In this document: piece after piece, positions 1 to 7,989 of the stretch
Position numbering within the stretch: the stretch's first letter is position 1
Layout: every line of letters begins with the position of its first letter
NCBI GenBank assembly: GCA_036013055.1
Contig: DASCQM010000012.1
Coordinates: 124,001 to 188,000, forward strand
Reading direction: 5' to 3'
Source: SHYR01 sp036013055
GTDB taxonomy: Bacteria; Chloroflexota; Dehalococcoidia; UBA2979
DNA: 64,000 bases
Notes under the pieces: generated by a model
Database searches by the model: none
The model's input: only the letters and a program-made list of their open reading frames with translations
Told to the model about the DNA's origin: nothing
Position numbers and translations under genes: made by a program

Positions 1-66
1 GATTGACGTTCCGCGCGCGCTCGCGCACCGTATCTTACACGCGACAGCTATCGAATGGAGTGACGC

Positions 67-333
67 GTGAACGTAATTCTCGATGTCGATGACGTCAGCA
101 CCGTCATCTCCCTGGTGACGTCTCAGGTGCTCGACAACGTGGAGCTCTCCGAGAAGGGGAGCGACGCCGTCCGCGAGTGGCGGCGTGACCGAGACCCCGG
201 CTCGATCGGGCTCGATGAGTACGCGGAGAGCTTCAACGAAGCGATCGGCGGCGTGATCGACGAGCGTTCGACGCGCATGCTGCGCAAGCGCGGCAAGCAA
301 CGCGTTTCCGCCCGCGAAGGGCGGCTCGCATGA
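67..333 (+). CDS. Hypothetical small protein, first of a tandem paralogous pair
   Basis: An 88-residue acidic/basic protein with no family I recognise. The GTG start is supported by a GGAG at 57-60, six bases upstream. The middle of the protein carries a W-R-R-D-R-D-P-G-S stretch (about residues 39-47) that aligns with W-R-S-D-E-M-T-P-G-S in the next gene, and the flanking helices also align, so the two genes look like diverged duplicates. The stop overlaps the next start (ATGA at 330-333), which implies translational coupling. No signal peptide or membrane segment is visible. It probably forms a small helical bundle; its function is unknown. Confidence 0.7.
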   Translation: MNVILDVDDVSTVISLVTSQVLDNVELSEKGSDAVREWRRDRDPGSIGLDEYAESFNEAIGGVIDERSTRMLRKRGKQRVSAREGRLA

Positions 334-569
334 AGGTCGAATTCGCAATCGAGGAGTGCTGGTCGATGATGGACACCATCGTCGAGTCCCTCGCCGAACT
401 GGATCTCAGCAAGAAGGAGCGCGCCGCGTTGCGTCGATGGCGCTCCGATGAGATGACGCCCGGCTCCCCGGCGATGCGGCTGCTCGCTGAGAAGTTGAAC
501 ACCGAGTTGCAGCGCGCCGCCGCCCGCAACGAGGTCAGCCCGATCAAGAAGCCGGACTGGGCAAACTAG
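330..569 (+). CDS. Hypothetical small protein, second of a tandem paralogous pair
   Basis: A 79-residue, highly charged, probably all-helical protein of unknown function. It starts inside the stop codon of the previous gene. It shares with that gene an acidic start, a D/E-L-S-K-K/E-K segment, an A-x-R-x-W-R block and a P-G-S turn followed by a helix containing A-E-x-L/F-N. This pattern indicates duplication of one ancestral gene within a two-gene operon. There are no cysteines suited to metal binding beyond a single early Cys, and no membrane segment. The spacing to the downstream crotonase (55 bp) leaves it unclear whether that gene belongs to the same transcript. Confidence 0.7.
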   Translation: MKVEFAIEECWSMMDTIVESLAELDLSKKERAALRRWRSDEMTPGSPAMRLLAEKLNTELQRAAARNEVSPIKKPDWAN

Positions 570-624
570 CGCTGCGAACTAGCGCCGCCGGCGCGAACCG
601 AGGTCACCGCGACAATGGCTGACC

Positions 625-1350
625 ATGGCTGACCCGTACATCCTCGTCGATCGCGAAGGCGACATCGTCTGGCTCACGTTCAACCGACCGGCGCAGCTCA
701 ACGCCGTGCATCTGCCGATGCGCGACGAGCTGTGGACGATGCTGATGATGCTGCGCGACGACCCGACGGTGCGCGTGGCCGTGCTCATCGGCGCGGGTGA
801 CCGTGCCTTCTCCGCGGGCGCAGACATCACGGACTTCGGCACGGCTCCCTCGTACGTCGAGGCGCGCGAGGCACGGCTGAACCGCGATCTCTGGGGCCTG
901 ATGTCGCAACTGCCGGTGCCGCTGATCGCCGCGATCCACGGCTTCGCGTTCGGTGCGGGGCTCGAGATGTCGCTCTACTGCGATCTGCGCATCGCATCCG
1001 AGGACGCGCGCTTCGCGCTTCCGGAGGTGACGCTCGGGTACATCCCCTCCGCGGGCGGCACGCAGACGCTCTCCCGCCACATCAACCGCGGCGATGCCCT
1101 GCGCATGGCGACGAGCGGCGAACCGATCGATGCCGCCGAGGCGCTGGAGGTCGGGCTCGTCCACGCGGTCGTGCCGCACGAGCGGCTGGAGGCCGAAGCG
1201 CGCGAGTGGGCGGAGCGCATCGCATCGCGCGATCCGGACGCGATGCGTCTCACGAAGCTCGCGGTCGTCGAGGGGCTCGACCTTTCGCTCGCGGACGGGC
1301 TGGCGCTCGAGGCGCGGCTCGCGGCGGTTGCGCGCGCGGCGACCGGCTAG
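625..1350 (+). CDS. Enoyl-CoA hydratase/isomerase (crotonase family)
   Basis: A 241-residue crotonase-fold protein, slightly shorter than the usual 255-260. Visible motifs are the oxyanion-hole region F-S-A-G-A-D-I (about residues 59-65) and the second oxyanion turn F-G-A-G (about 109-112) leading into G-L-E-M-S-L. Both active-site glutamates expected of true hydratases are present: one in G-L-E-M and one in L-P-E-V-T-L-G, ahead of the conserved S-A-G-G-T-Q. It would hydrate trans-2-enoyl-CoA in beta-oxidation. An acyl-CoA synthetase and the ETF system follow within 6 kb, consistent with fatty-acid catabolism. The start at 625 was chosen because it opens directly on the family N-terminus; an ATG at 615 is in another frame. 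Confidence 0.9.
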   Translation: MADPYILVDREGDIVWLTFNRPAQLNAVHLPMRDELWTMLMMLRDDPTVRVAVLIGAGDRAFSAGADITDFGTAPSYVEAREARLNRDLWGLMSQLPVPLIAAIHGFAFGAGLEMSLYCDLRIASEDARFALPEVTLGYIPSAGGTQTLSRHINRGDALRMATSGEPIDAAEALEVGLVHAVVPHERLEAEAREWAERIASRDPDAMRLTKLAVVEGLDLSLADGLALEARLAAVARAATG

Positions 1351-1352
1351 CG

Positions 1353-1874
1353 GTGGGTTCGGTTCAGCGGTTCTTAGCGCGCCTCGATTCGCGGCTCCCG
1401 CGCATGACCGGTCCGACCGTGCTGATCGCGATCAGCCTGCTCGGCATCGGCGCGATCATCTGGGGCGGGACGATCGACACGCCGCAATTCCAAGTCTCCA
1501 CCTTTGACGCTGGTCCCGTCACGGACTTCGCGATCGGCGAGGTCGTGCCATTCGAAGAGCCCGGCATCTACGTCTACGGACTGCGGAGCGGGCAGATCCG
1601 CGTGATCGATGGTGTCGTCCGCACGACCGGCTGCCGCGTCGAGTGGCTGCCCGATGATCGACGCACCACGGCCGACAACCCGGGGCAACGTGCGGGCGCT
1701 TTTGTCGATCCGTGCAGCGACGCGCGGTGGGCGATCGACGGTGACGCCGTCGATGGGACAAGCGAGCCGCTGCGTACGTTCGTCTACACCGCGCGAGCCG
1801 CCGACGATGGGATCGTGCACATCTACGTCGAATTGATCGGGCGCGATGCGAGCGGCGAGGCGGCCGCCGACTAG
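1353..1874 (+). CDS. Membrane-anchored Rieske-like protein lacking the 2Fe-2S ligands
   Basis: About 173 residues from a GTG two bases after the previous stop; an in-frame ATG at 1404 is an alternative start. One N-terminal membrane helix (L-I-A-I-S-L-L-G-I-G-A-I-I-W) is followed by a soluble domain with a Rieske-like order of motifs: T-T-G-C-R-V-E-W, then F-V-D-P-C-S-D-A, then a D-G turn and a P-L segment. Compared with the canonical C-T-H-L-G-C and C-P-C-H-G-S loops, the four cluster ligands are replaced, but the two disulfide cysteines remain. It probably kept the fold and lost the iron-sulfur cluster. Its role is unknown. The family assignment is my reading of the motif spacing, not a search result. 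Confidence 0.6.
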   Translation: MGSVQRFLARLDSRLPRMTGPTVLIAISLLGIGAIIWGGTIDTPQFQVSTFDAGPVTDFAIGEVVPFEEPGIYVYGLRSGQIRVIDGVVRTTGCRVEWLPDDRRTTADNPGQRAGAFVDPCSDARWAIDGDAVDGTSEPLRTFVYTARAADDGIVHIYVELIGRDASGEAAAD

Positions 1875-2058
1875 ACGTCGTCGCGGCGGCGGTCGGCCGA
1901 GCATCTGGCCGTCGCGCATCACCGGCACGTCTAGCGCGCAGTATCGAGATTATCTATAGTGAGCCCCGTTTCCGCCCCCGGAAGCGTGTCGTCTCGGCGA
2001 CCTCGACTCCGGGTCGGTGGTGAGTTGAAGTGGCGGCCGTACTGGTTGTCGTCCGAGT

Positions 2059-2074
2059 GTCGGATGCATCCGAC
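2059..2074. promoter_or_regulatory. Perfect 16-bp palindrome upstream of the acyl-CoA synthetase
   Basis: GTCGGATG followed by its exact reverse complement CATCCGAC, with a further half-site GTCGGATC directly downstream (2076-2083). It lies in the 249-bp gap between the Rieske-like gene and the acyl-CoA synthetase, 50 bp before the synthetase start and about 100 bp after a possible -10 (TATAGT, 1955-1960). A dimeric repressor of the TetR or FadR kind controlling fatty-acid genes is a plausible user, but this is inference. It could equally form an RNA hairpin in the leader. Confidence 0.45.
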
Positions 2075-2123
2075 TGTCGGATCGTTGTGTGCGCGCAGTA
2101 CCGATCCAGAGGGGTTTTGCTAG

Positions 2124-3683
2124 ATGAACACGAGTGAGTTTCTGACCATCACGGCCGCGATCGTCCCAGATCGCGTCGCGATTCTCGATCCCGATAAGCG
2201 CTATACGTATGGCGAGCTGCACGCTCGTGCGCAGCGGCTGGCGAACGCCTTCACGGCAATCGGCGTCGGCAAGGGGCACAACGTCGGCGTGATGGCGGTG
2301 AACTCGACGGAGTTCGTTGAGCTCTACTACGCCAGCGCGATCGTCGGAGCCACCTTCGTCCCGCTCAACTACCGCGCGAAGACCGAAGAACTGACGTACA
2401 TGATCAACACCGCCGAGGTGAACGTGCTGTTCATCTCAGAGCGCTACCAGCCGCTGCTCGCGGAGATTCGCCCGGACATCCCGAAGGTCGAGCACGCCTA
2501 CGCCCTCGACTTCACCGCTGACGGCTTCGAGACCATCGACGACCTGCGCGCGCTGGGCAGCGACGACCCGATCTTCGCCGACACGGAGGATGACGACGCC
2601 ACGCTGGTGATCTACACCTCCGGCACGACCGCGTTGCCGAAGGGTGTCGTGCTCACGCACAAGACGCTGTCCGCGTACGTACTGAACACGCAGAACCCCG
2701 CCGACCCGGTCGGCGAGCCGGAGACCAACCTGGTTGCCGTGCCGTTGTTCCACGTCGCCGGTGCCACGCAGATGATCGGCCCGATCTTTAGCGGTCGCAC
2801 ACTGGCGATCATGCCGCAGTTCGCGCCGGACGCGTGGCTGCAGACGGTGCAGGACGAGCGCGTCACGCACTCGTTCATGGTGCCGACGATGCTCAAGCGC
2901 CTGATGGATGTCGAGAACTTCGAGAGCTACGACCTTTCCTCGCTGCAGCTGATCACGTACGGCGCCGCTCCGATGCCGTTCGAGATCGTGCGCCAGGCGA
3001 TCGATGTCTTCGATTGCGGGCTGATGAACGCCTACGGCCAGACGGAGTCGACGTCCACGATGTCGTACCTCAGCCCGGACGATCACCGGCTCGACGGCAC
3101 GCCGGAAGAGAACGAGTTGAAGATCAAGCGCCTGCGATCCGTCGGACGCACGATGCCCGACCTCGACATCGGCATCCTCGGTGCCAACGACCGCGAGCTT
3201 CCGGAGGGCGAGTCGGGCGAGATCTGCATCCGCGGCGACCGCGTGATGCGTGAGTACCAGGGCCGCGAAGAAGAGACCGCAGAGGCGATCCAGGGCGACT
3301 GGCTACACACGGGTGACGTCGGTTATCTCGACCCGGATGGCTATCTCTTCATCACCGGCCGCATCAAGGATCTGGTGATCCGAGGCGGCGAGAACATCGC
3401 CCCGGCGGAGATCGAGCAGGTGCTCGAAGACCACGAGAGCATCACCGAGGCTGCCGTGATCGGCGTCCCGGACGTCGAGTGGGGCGAGGTCGTGCTGGCG
3501 GTTGTCGTCGGCGGCGGCGATCACCCGAGCTACGACGACCTGACCACTCACGTGAAGTCACAGCTCGCCTCGTACAAGGCACCTGCCCGCTACGAATGGG
3601 TTGATGAGCTGCCCCGTAACGTCATGGGCAAGGTCACGAAGAACGACCTCCGTGACCAGTTCGTCCCGGCGGAACAGATCTAG
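2124..3683 (+). CDS. Fatty acyl-CoA synthetase (AMP-forming, ANL superfamily)
   Basis: A 519-residue adenylating enzyme, the normal length for medium/long-chain acyl-CoA ligases. It activates a carboxylic acid with ATP and CoA. The P-loop-like motif Y-T-S-G-T-T-A-L-P-K-G is present, then Y-G-Q-T-E-S, then the hinge-side block L-H-T-G-D-V-G-Y and G-R-I-K-D-L-V-I-R-G-G-E-N. The C-terminal catalytic lysine sits in N-V-M-G-K-V. A GAGGGG precedes the ATG by about 10 bases. The next gene, a quinone-linked ETF oxidoreductase, begins one base after the stop, so activation and electron disposal are co-transcribed. Substrate length cannot be read from the sequence. Confidence 0.92.
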   Translation: MNTSEFLTITAAIVPDRVAILDPDKRYTYGELHARAQRLANAFTAIGVGKGHNVGVMAVNSTEFVELYYASAIVGATFVPLNYRAKTEELTYMINTAEVNVLFISERYQPLLAEIRPDIPKVEHAYALDFTADGFETIDDLRALGSDDPIFADTEDDDATLVIYTSGTTALPKGVVLTHKTLSAYVLNTQNPADPVGEPETNLVAVPLFHVAGATQMIGPIFSGRTLAIMPQFAPDAWLQTVQDERVTHSFMVPTMLKRLMDVENFESYDLSSLQLITYGAAPMPFEIVRQAIDVFDCGLMNAYGQTESTSTMSYLSPDDHRLDGTPEENELKIKRLRSVGRTMPDLDIGILGANDRELPEGESGEICIRGDRVMREYQGREEETAEAIQGDWLHTGDVGYLDPDGYLFITGRIKDLVIRGGENIAPAEIEQVLEDHESITEAAVIGVPDVEWGEVVLAVVVGGGDHPSYDDLTTHVKSQLASYKAPARYEWVDELPRNVMGKVTKNDLRDQFVPAEQI

Positions 3684-3684
3684 C

Positions 3685-5925
3685 GTGGCAGCAACAGCGG
3701 ACACTGGCGCAGGTTCCACCGACGCGATAGCCGCGCGGCGCGGACAGCCCGCACGTGTCCGCCTCGTCGGCGGTTGGTGGGCCCCGGCCGTCGCTCTCAG
3801 CGGCGTCGGCATCGTCGGTGCTGCCGAGGTCGAGCGCAGCAGCGCCGGCCGCGAGATCTTCTTCAACGTCGGCCAGGGCTGGGCGGTCTACGCCTTCATG
3901 GCGGCGCTCGTCGGGCTGCTTGTCTACGGCATCGGACGCCACGCCTCGCTGTGGATGATCGGCAAGCCGACGCCCGGCGCGTTCGACGATCTGCCGGTGC
4001 GCCTGCGCAACGCGATGAAGCTGGGCATCGGCCAGGGCAAGGTACGGCGCGACCGCTACGCCGGCATCATGCACATGTCGATCTTCACCTCGATCGTCGT
4101 GCTCACGATCGTCACCGCACAGGTCGCGATCGATGACGACCTCAGCCTGCACTTCCTCCAGGGCAACTACTACCTCTTCTTCTCCTTCTACGGTGACCTT
4201 TTCGGCCTGGTCGGCCTCGTTGGCGTCGGCATGGCGCTCTATCGCAGGTACTTCGACAATTTCCATCGCATCCGCTGGGACGAGAAGCTCGAAGACCATC
4301 TGATCATCGGCGGACTCGGCATCGTGTTGCTGACCGGCTTCTTCGTGGAAGCGTTCCGCATCAACGTCACCGAGCTTGAGCAGCACCCGGACTGGGCGAA
4401 GTGGTCGTTCGTCTCATGGGGCCTCGCAGAGGCGCTCAACCTGATTGACCTCTCCGAGGGACAGACGCTGAGCGGGCACGTCTGGCTCTGGTGGCTGCAC
4501 ATCGGCGCCGCCTTCAGCTGGCTCGGCCTGATCGTCTTCACGCGGCTGGACCACATCTTTTTCGCCCCGATCAACGCCTTCCTACTGCGCACCGACGCGC
4601 CCGGCCGCCTCTCGACGATCAAGGACATCGAGGAGCAAGAGGTCTTCGGCGTCGGCCAGATCCAGGACTTCACGTGGAAGCAGCTGTTCGAGCTGGACGC
4701 CTGCGTCCGCTGCGGCCGCTGCACGGAGGTCTGCCCGGCGAACCTGGCGGGTCAGCCGCTCTCGCCGATGCACCTGATCCAGGACCTCAAGGCGCACCTC
4801 GCCGAATTCGGACCGGACGTTCAGCGTGCCGGGCACGAGTGGGAAGACCCCCGCGCCGTCGCCGACGTGGCGATGGTTGGCGAGTCGATCCAGGACGAGA
4901 CGCTCTGGGCGTGTCGCACCTGCGGTGCCTGCATGCAGGAATGCCCGGTGATGATCGAGCACGTGCCGACGATCGTCGACATGCGCCGCTACCTTGTGCT
5001 CGATGAGGCGCGTATGCCCGCGACCGCACAGCAGGCGCTGGAGAACATCGAGAGCCGCGGCCACCCGTGGCGCGGCACGACGCTTGAGCGCACTACGTGG
5101 ATGGAGGGGCTGGGCGACGTCCCGCTCTTCGACGGCTCGCAGGAGTACCTCTACTGGGTCGGCTGCTCCGGCTCGCTGGTGGAGCGCAACCTGCCGGTGA
5201 CGCAGTCGGTCTTCCGCCTGCTGAAGGAGTCCGGCTCCTCGTTCGGCGTGCTCGGGCAGGAGGAGAGCTGCAACGGCGACCCGGCGCGGCGCATGGGCAA
5301 CGAGTACCTCTACCAGATCCTCGCGCAGCAGTTGATCGAGACCTTCAAGGCGAAGGACGTGCAGCGCATCATCACCAACTGCCCGCACTGCTTCAACACG
5401 TTCAAGAACGAGTACCCGCAGTTCGACGGCAACTTCGAAGTGATGCACCACACTGAGTTCCTTGCGCAGGCGTTGCGCGACGGGAAGCTTGAGGCGCGGC
5501 ACCGGCTCGACGAGTCGGTCACCTACCACGACTCGTGCTACCTCGGCCGCCTCAACGGGCAGTACGACGCGCCGCGACAGATCATCGAGTTGATCCCGGG
5601 GGCGGAGCTCACCGAGATGAAGCGCACCCTCGACAAGGGTCTATGCTGTGGCGCGGGTGGCGGCAACATGTGGCAGGAAGAGGTGGGGGAGCGGCGCGTC
5701 AATCACGTCCGCACCGAAGAGGCCGTCGGCACTGGCGCGGATCAGGTGATTTCGAACTGCCCGTTCTGCATCCAGATGTTCGACGACGGCATCCCATCGA
5801 TCCAGCCAGAGGAATCGGAGCGCATCGGAGCGTTCGACGTGGCAGAGCTACTCGAACGTGCCGTCTTCGGTTCCGACACACCAGCGAGTTCCAACGGCAC
5901 CGCGACTGCGGTGGAGGAAGACTAA
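3685..5925 (+). CDS. ETF:(methyl)menaquinone oxidoreductase-type membrane FeS protein (EMO-like; cytochrome b plus HdrD-like)
   Basis: A 746-residue protein from a GTG one base after the previous stop. The N-terminal 300 residues hold several membrane helices with candidate haem histidines (for example His130, His272, His290), resembling a NarI-type cytochrome b domain. Two 4Fe-4S ferredoxin motifs follow at Cys340/343/346/350 and Cys410/413/416/420. Then come two CCG domains of the HdrB/HdrD kind: Cys494, Cys529, Cys566/569, and Cys618, Cys654/655, Cys692/695. This architecture, immediately upstream of etfB and etfA, matches the EMO enzymes that pass electrons from reduced ETF to menaquinone during beta-oxidation. 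The substrate assignment is from context and the family; the motifs are seen directly. Confidence 0.85.
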   Translation: MAATADTGAGSTDAIAARRGQPARVRLVGGWWAPAVALSGVGIVGAAEVERSSAGREIFFNVGQGWAVYAFMAALVGLLVYGIGRHASLWMIGKPTPGAFDDLPVRLRNAMKLGIGQGKVRRDRYAGIMHMSIFTSIVVLTIVTAQVAIDDDLSLHFLQGNYYLFFSFYGDLFGLVGLVGVGMALYRRYFDNFHRIRWDEKLEDHLIIGGLGIVLLTGFFVEAFRINVTELEQHPDWAKWSFVSWGLAEALNLIDLSEGQTLSGHVWLWWLHIGAAFSWLGLIVFTRLDHIFFAPINAFLLRTDAPGRLSTIKDIEEQEVFGVGQIQDFTWKQLFELDACVRCGRCTEVCPANLAGQPLSPMHLIQDLKAHLAEFGPDVQRAGHEWEDPRAVADVAMVGESIQDETLWACRTCGACMQECPVMIEHVPTIVDMRRYLVLDEARMPATAQQALENIESRGHPWRGTTLERTTWMEGLGDVPLFDGSQEYLYWVGCSGSLVERNLPVTQSVFRLLKESGSSFGVLGQEESCNGDPARRMGNEYLYQILAQQLIETFKAKDVQRIITNCPHCFNTFKNEYPQFDGNFEVMHHTEFLAQALRDGKLEARHRLDESVTYHDSCYLGRLNGQYDAPRQIIELIPGAELTEMKRTLDKGLCCGAGGGNMWQEEVGERRVNHVRTEEAVGTGADQVISNCPFCIQMFDDGIPSIQPEESERIGAFDVAELLERAVFGSDTPASSNGTATAVEED

Positions 5926-5978
5926 TTAGTTAGCGAAAGCATGGGCGTCAGCGTGGCGCCCGGTGATGGAGGCAGAGC

Positions 5979-6785
5979 ATGCACTTGGTTGTCTGCGCAA
6001 AGCAGATCCCGGACCCGGAGACGCCGCCAGCGGCATTCCAGGTCGACGAGCAGAAGAATGAGGTCGTGCCCGCTCAGGGCATCGCACCGGTGTTGAGTCA
6101 GTTCGACGCCATGGCCGCTGAGGCCGCGCTTCGCATCAAGGAGGCGGCCGGCGACGACACGAAGATCACCGTCATCTCCATGGGCAAGGAGAGCGCCGCA
6201 GCCGCGATCAAGCAGGTACTGGCAATGGGCGCAGACGAAGGTCTGCTGCTCGACGACGACGCCTTCGAGGGCGGCGACTCCTACACGACGGCGAAGGTAC
6301 TCTCGACCGCGATCGAGAACCTCGGCGACGTTGACGCCGTGTTCTGTGGCCGCCAGGCGGCTGACTGGGACATGGGCCAGGTCGGTCTCGGCATCGCCGA
6401 ACTGATGGGCTGGCCGGCCTCGATCATCGCCAAGGACGTGCAGATGGCGGACGGCAACATGTCCGTGCAGCGCGTACTCGGTGACGGCTTCGAGACCGTC
6501 CAGGTACCGACCCCGGCCGTGGTCACCGTCTCAAACGAGCTCGGTGAGCCGCGCTACCCGAAGCTGCAGCAGATCATGCAGGCGGCGAAGAAGACCGTGA
6601 ACACGATGACCGCGGGCGACCTCGGCATCGACGCGTCGACCGTCGGCGCGGCCGGCTCTCGCCTGAAGCTTGAGCGCCTGTTCATCCCGGCGGTCGATGG
6701 CGACTGCGACATCATGGAAGGCGACACTCCCGAAGAGCAGGCACAGGCCCTGGCTGCCGCCCTGCGCGAAGCGAAGATTCTCTAG
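5979..6785 (+). CDS. etfB: Electron transfer flavoprotein subunit beta
   Basis: A 268-residue ETF beta subunit. The start M-H-L-V-V-C-A-K-Q-I-P-D-P is typical. The nucleotide-binding region with V-F-C-G-R-Q-A-A-D and the later P-A-V-V-T-V-S-N-E block (the family signature leading to the recognition loop) are clear. A GGAGG lies about 10 bases before the ATG. ETF beta binds AMP and, with EtfA, accepts electrons from acyl-CoA dehydrogenases. Thirty-one bases separate it from etfA, and the EMO-like gene precedes it, so the three form an electron-transfer operon. I see no sign of the extra features typical of a bifurcating EtfB, but I did not align it. Confidence 0.93.
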   Translation: MHLVVCAKQIPDPETPPAAFQVDEQKNEVVPAQGIAPVLSQFDAMAAEAALRIKEAAGDDTKITVISMGKESAAAAIKQVLAMGADEGLLLDDDAFEGGDSYTTAKVLSTAIENLGDVDAVFCGRQAADWDMGQVGLGIAELMGWPASIIAKDVQMADGNMSVQRVLGDGFETVQVPTPAVVTVSNELGEPRYPKLQQIMQAAKKTVNTMTAGDLGIDASTVGAAGSRLKLERLFIPAVDGDCDIMEGDTPEEQAQALAAALREAKIL

Positions 6786-6816
6786 CCTTCGGGTTCGATC
6801 GAAAGGAAGAAGAACA

Positions 6817-7788
6817 ATGGCACAAGACATCCTCGTCATTGGCGAGATCGAAGGTGGCGCGCCGAGCTCGGTGACCGCCGAGCTGCTCGGAGCGGCGACA
6901 CGACTGGCCGATGGCGGCACGGTGAGCGTCGCACTGCTCGGCGCGGCGGCGAATGACGCCGCAGCCGCAGCCTTCGCTGCCGGCGCCGACAAGGCGTTTG
7001 TTGGCGCAGACGCTGCATACGATGAGTTCCAGCCCGACCAGTGGCTGGCGGCGGCGCAGGCCGCTGTGGAGCAGGCCAGCCCGTCGGCCGTCCTGCTTGG
7101 GCAGAGCGGCGCGGGGCGCGACCTCGCACCGCGGCTCGCCTTCCGCCTCGACACGGCGGTCGCGATGGACTGCGTCGCGGTGGAAGCCGCAGGCGACAGC
7201 ATCACGGCGACCCGCCCCTGCTACGGCGGCAACGCGCAGGCGACCTACTCCTTCGCGACGTCACCGGCGATCGCGACAGTGCGAGCGAAGTCGCAGGAGC
7301 CGCTGGAGCCGGGCGACAGCTCAGGCGAAACCGTCGAGCTTCCCGGCGTGGGCGAGTCCCGCGGCGAGATCGTCGGACGTGAGCAGGCAGTCTCTGAAGG
7401 GCTCCAGCTGCAGGACGCGACGATCGTCGTCTCCGGCGGCCGTGGCCTCGGCAGCGCCGAAGGCTTCGAGATTGCGGAAGAGCTTGCGGCAACGCTCGGC
7501 TCTGACCGTACCGCCGTCGGTGCCTCGCGCGCCGCGTGCGACCTCGGCTGGTACCCCGTGAGCCAGCAGGTGGGGCTGACCGGCAAGGTCGTCACCCCGG
7601 ACCTCTACATCGCGGTCGGTATCTCCGGTGCGAGCCAGCACATGGCTGGTTGCAGCGGCTCGAAGGCGATCGTGGCGATCAACCGCGACGAAGAGGCGAA
7701 CATCTTCCAGTCGGCCCGATTCGGCGTCGTTGCCGACTACAAAGCAGTGCTGCCGCCGCTGATCGCGGCGATCAAGGCGCTCGACTGA
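6817..7788 (+). CDS. etfA: Electron transfer flavoprotein subunit alpha
   Basis: A 324-residue ETF alpha subunit. The ATG at 6817 is preceded by GAAAGGAAGA, an excellent ribosome site, and longer upstream readings overlap etfB. The C-terminal FAD-binding domain shows G-R-G-L-G-S, the G-A-S-R-A-A-C-D segment, then Y-I-A-V-G-I-S-G-A-S-Q-H and A-I-N-R-D-E-E-A-N-I-F, all diagnostic. It holds the redox-active FAD that receives electrons from acyl-CoA dehydrogenases and passes them to the EMO-like protein encoded upstream. It is the last gene of the operon and is followed by a strong inverted repeat that probably ends transcription. Confidence 0.95.
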   Translation: MAQDILVIGEIEGGAPSSVTAELLGAATRLADGGTVSVALLGAAANDAAAAAFAAGADKAFVGADAAYDEFQPDQWLAAAQAAVEQASPSAVLLGQSGAGRDLAPRLAFRLDTAVAMDCVAVEAAGDSITATRPCYGGNAQATYSFATSPAIATVRAKSQEPLEPGDSSGETVELPGVGESRGEIVGREQAVSEGLQLQDATIVVSGGRGLGSAEGFEIAEELAATLGSDRTAVGASRAACDLGWYPVSQQVGLTGKVVTPDLYIAVGISGASQHMAGCSGSKAIVAINRDEEANIFQSARFGVVADYKAVLPPLIAAIKALD

Positions 7789-7807
7789 GCAAGACTGAAG
7801 CTGATGC

Positions 7808-7842
7808 GAGAGCGGGGAGGCCCTGAGGGCCTCCCCGCTCTC
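7808..7842 (+). terminator. Strong GC hairpin after etfA
   Basis: A perfect 16-bp stem (arms 7808-7823 and 7827-7842) around a 3-base TGA loop, starting 20 bases after the etfA stop. No clear T-tract follows, which is common for terminators in high-GC bacteria. It separates the etf operon from coaE. Confidence 0.75.
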
Positions 7843-7897
7843 AGCTTCATGCGATCTTTCGAGCCGAATCTGAGACGTGCCGTGACCCGGGTTCACG

Positions 7898-7926
7898 TTG
7901 CACGGGAATCTAAGCACAAATACAAT
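7898..7926 (+). promoter_or_regulatory. Candidate promoter of coaE with overlapping palindrome
   Basis: TTGCAC (7898-7903), 17 bases, then TACAAT (7921-7926; 5 of 6 to the housekeeping -10). The -10 is embedded in a perfect 12-bp palindrome, ATACAATTGTAT (7920-7931), which could be an operator or could arise from the AT-rich -10. The predicted transcript would have a leader of about 55 bases before coaE. Confidence 0.5.
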
Positions 7927-7989
7927 TGTATCTCGCGCATCCTGATCTGAGTTTGTAGATCGAAGCGCTTGTAGCCCAATGGAGAGCAC

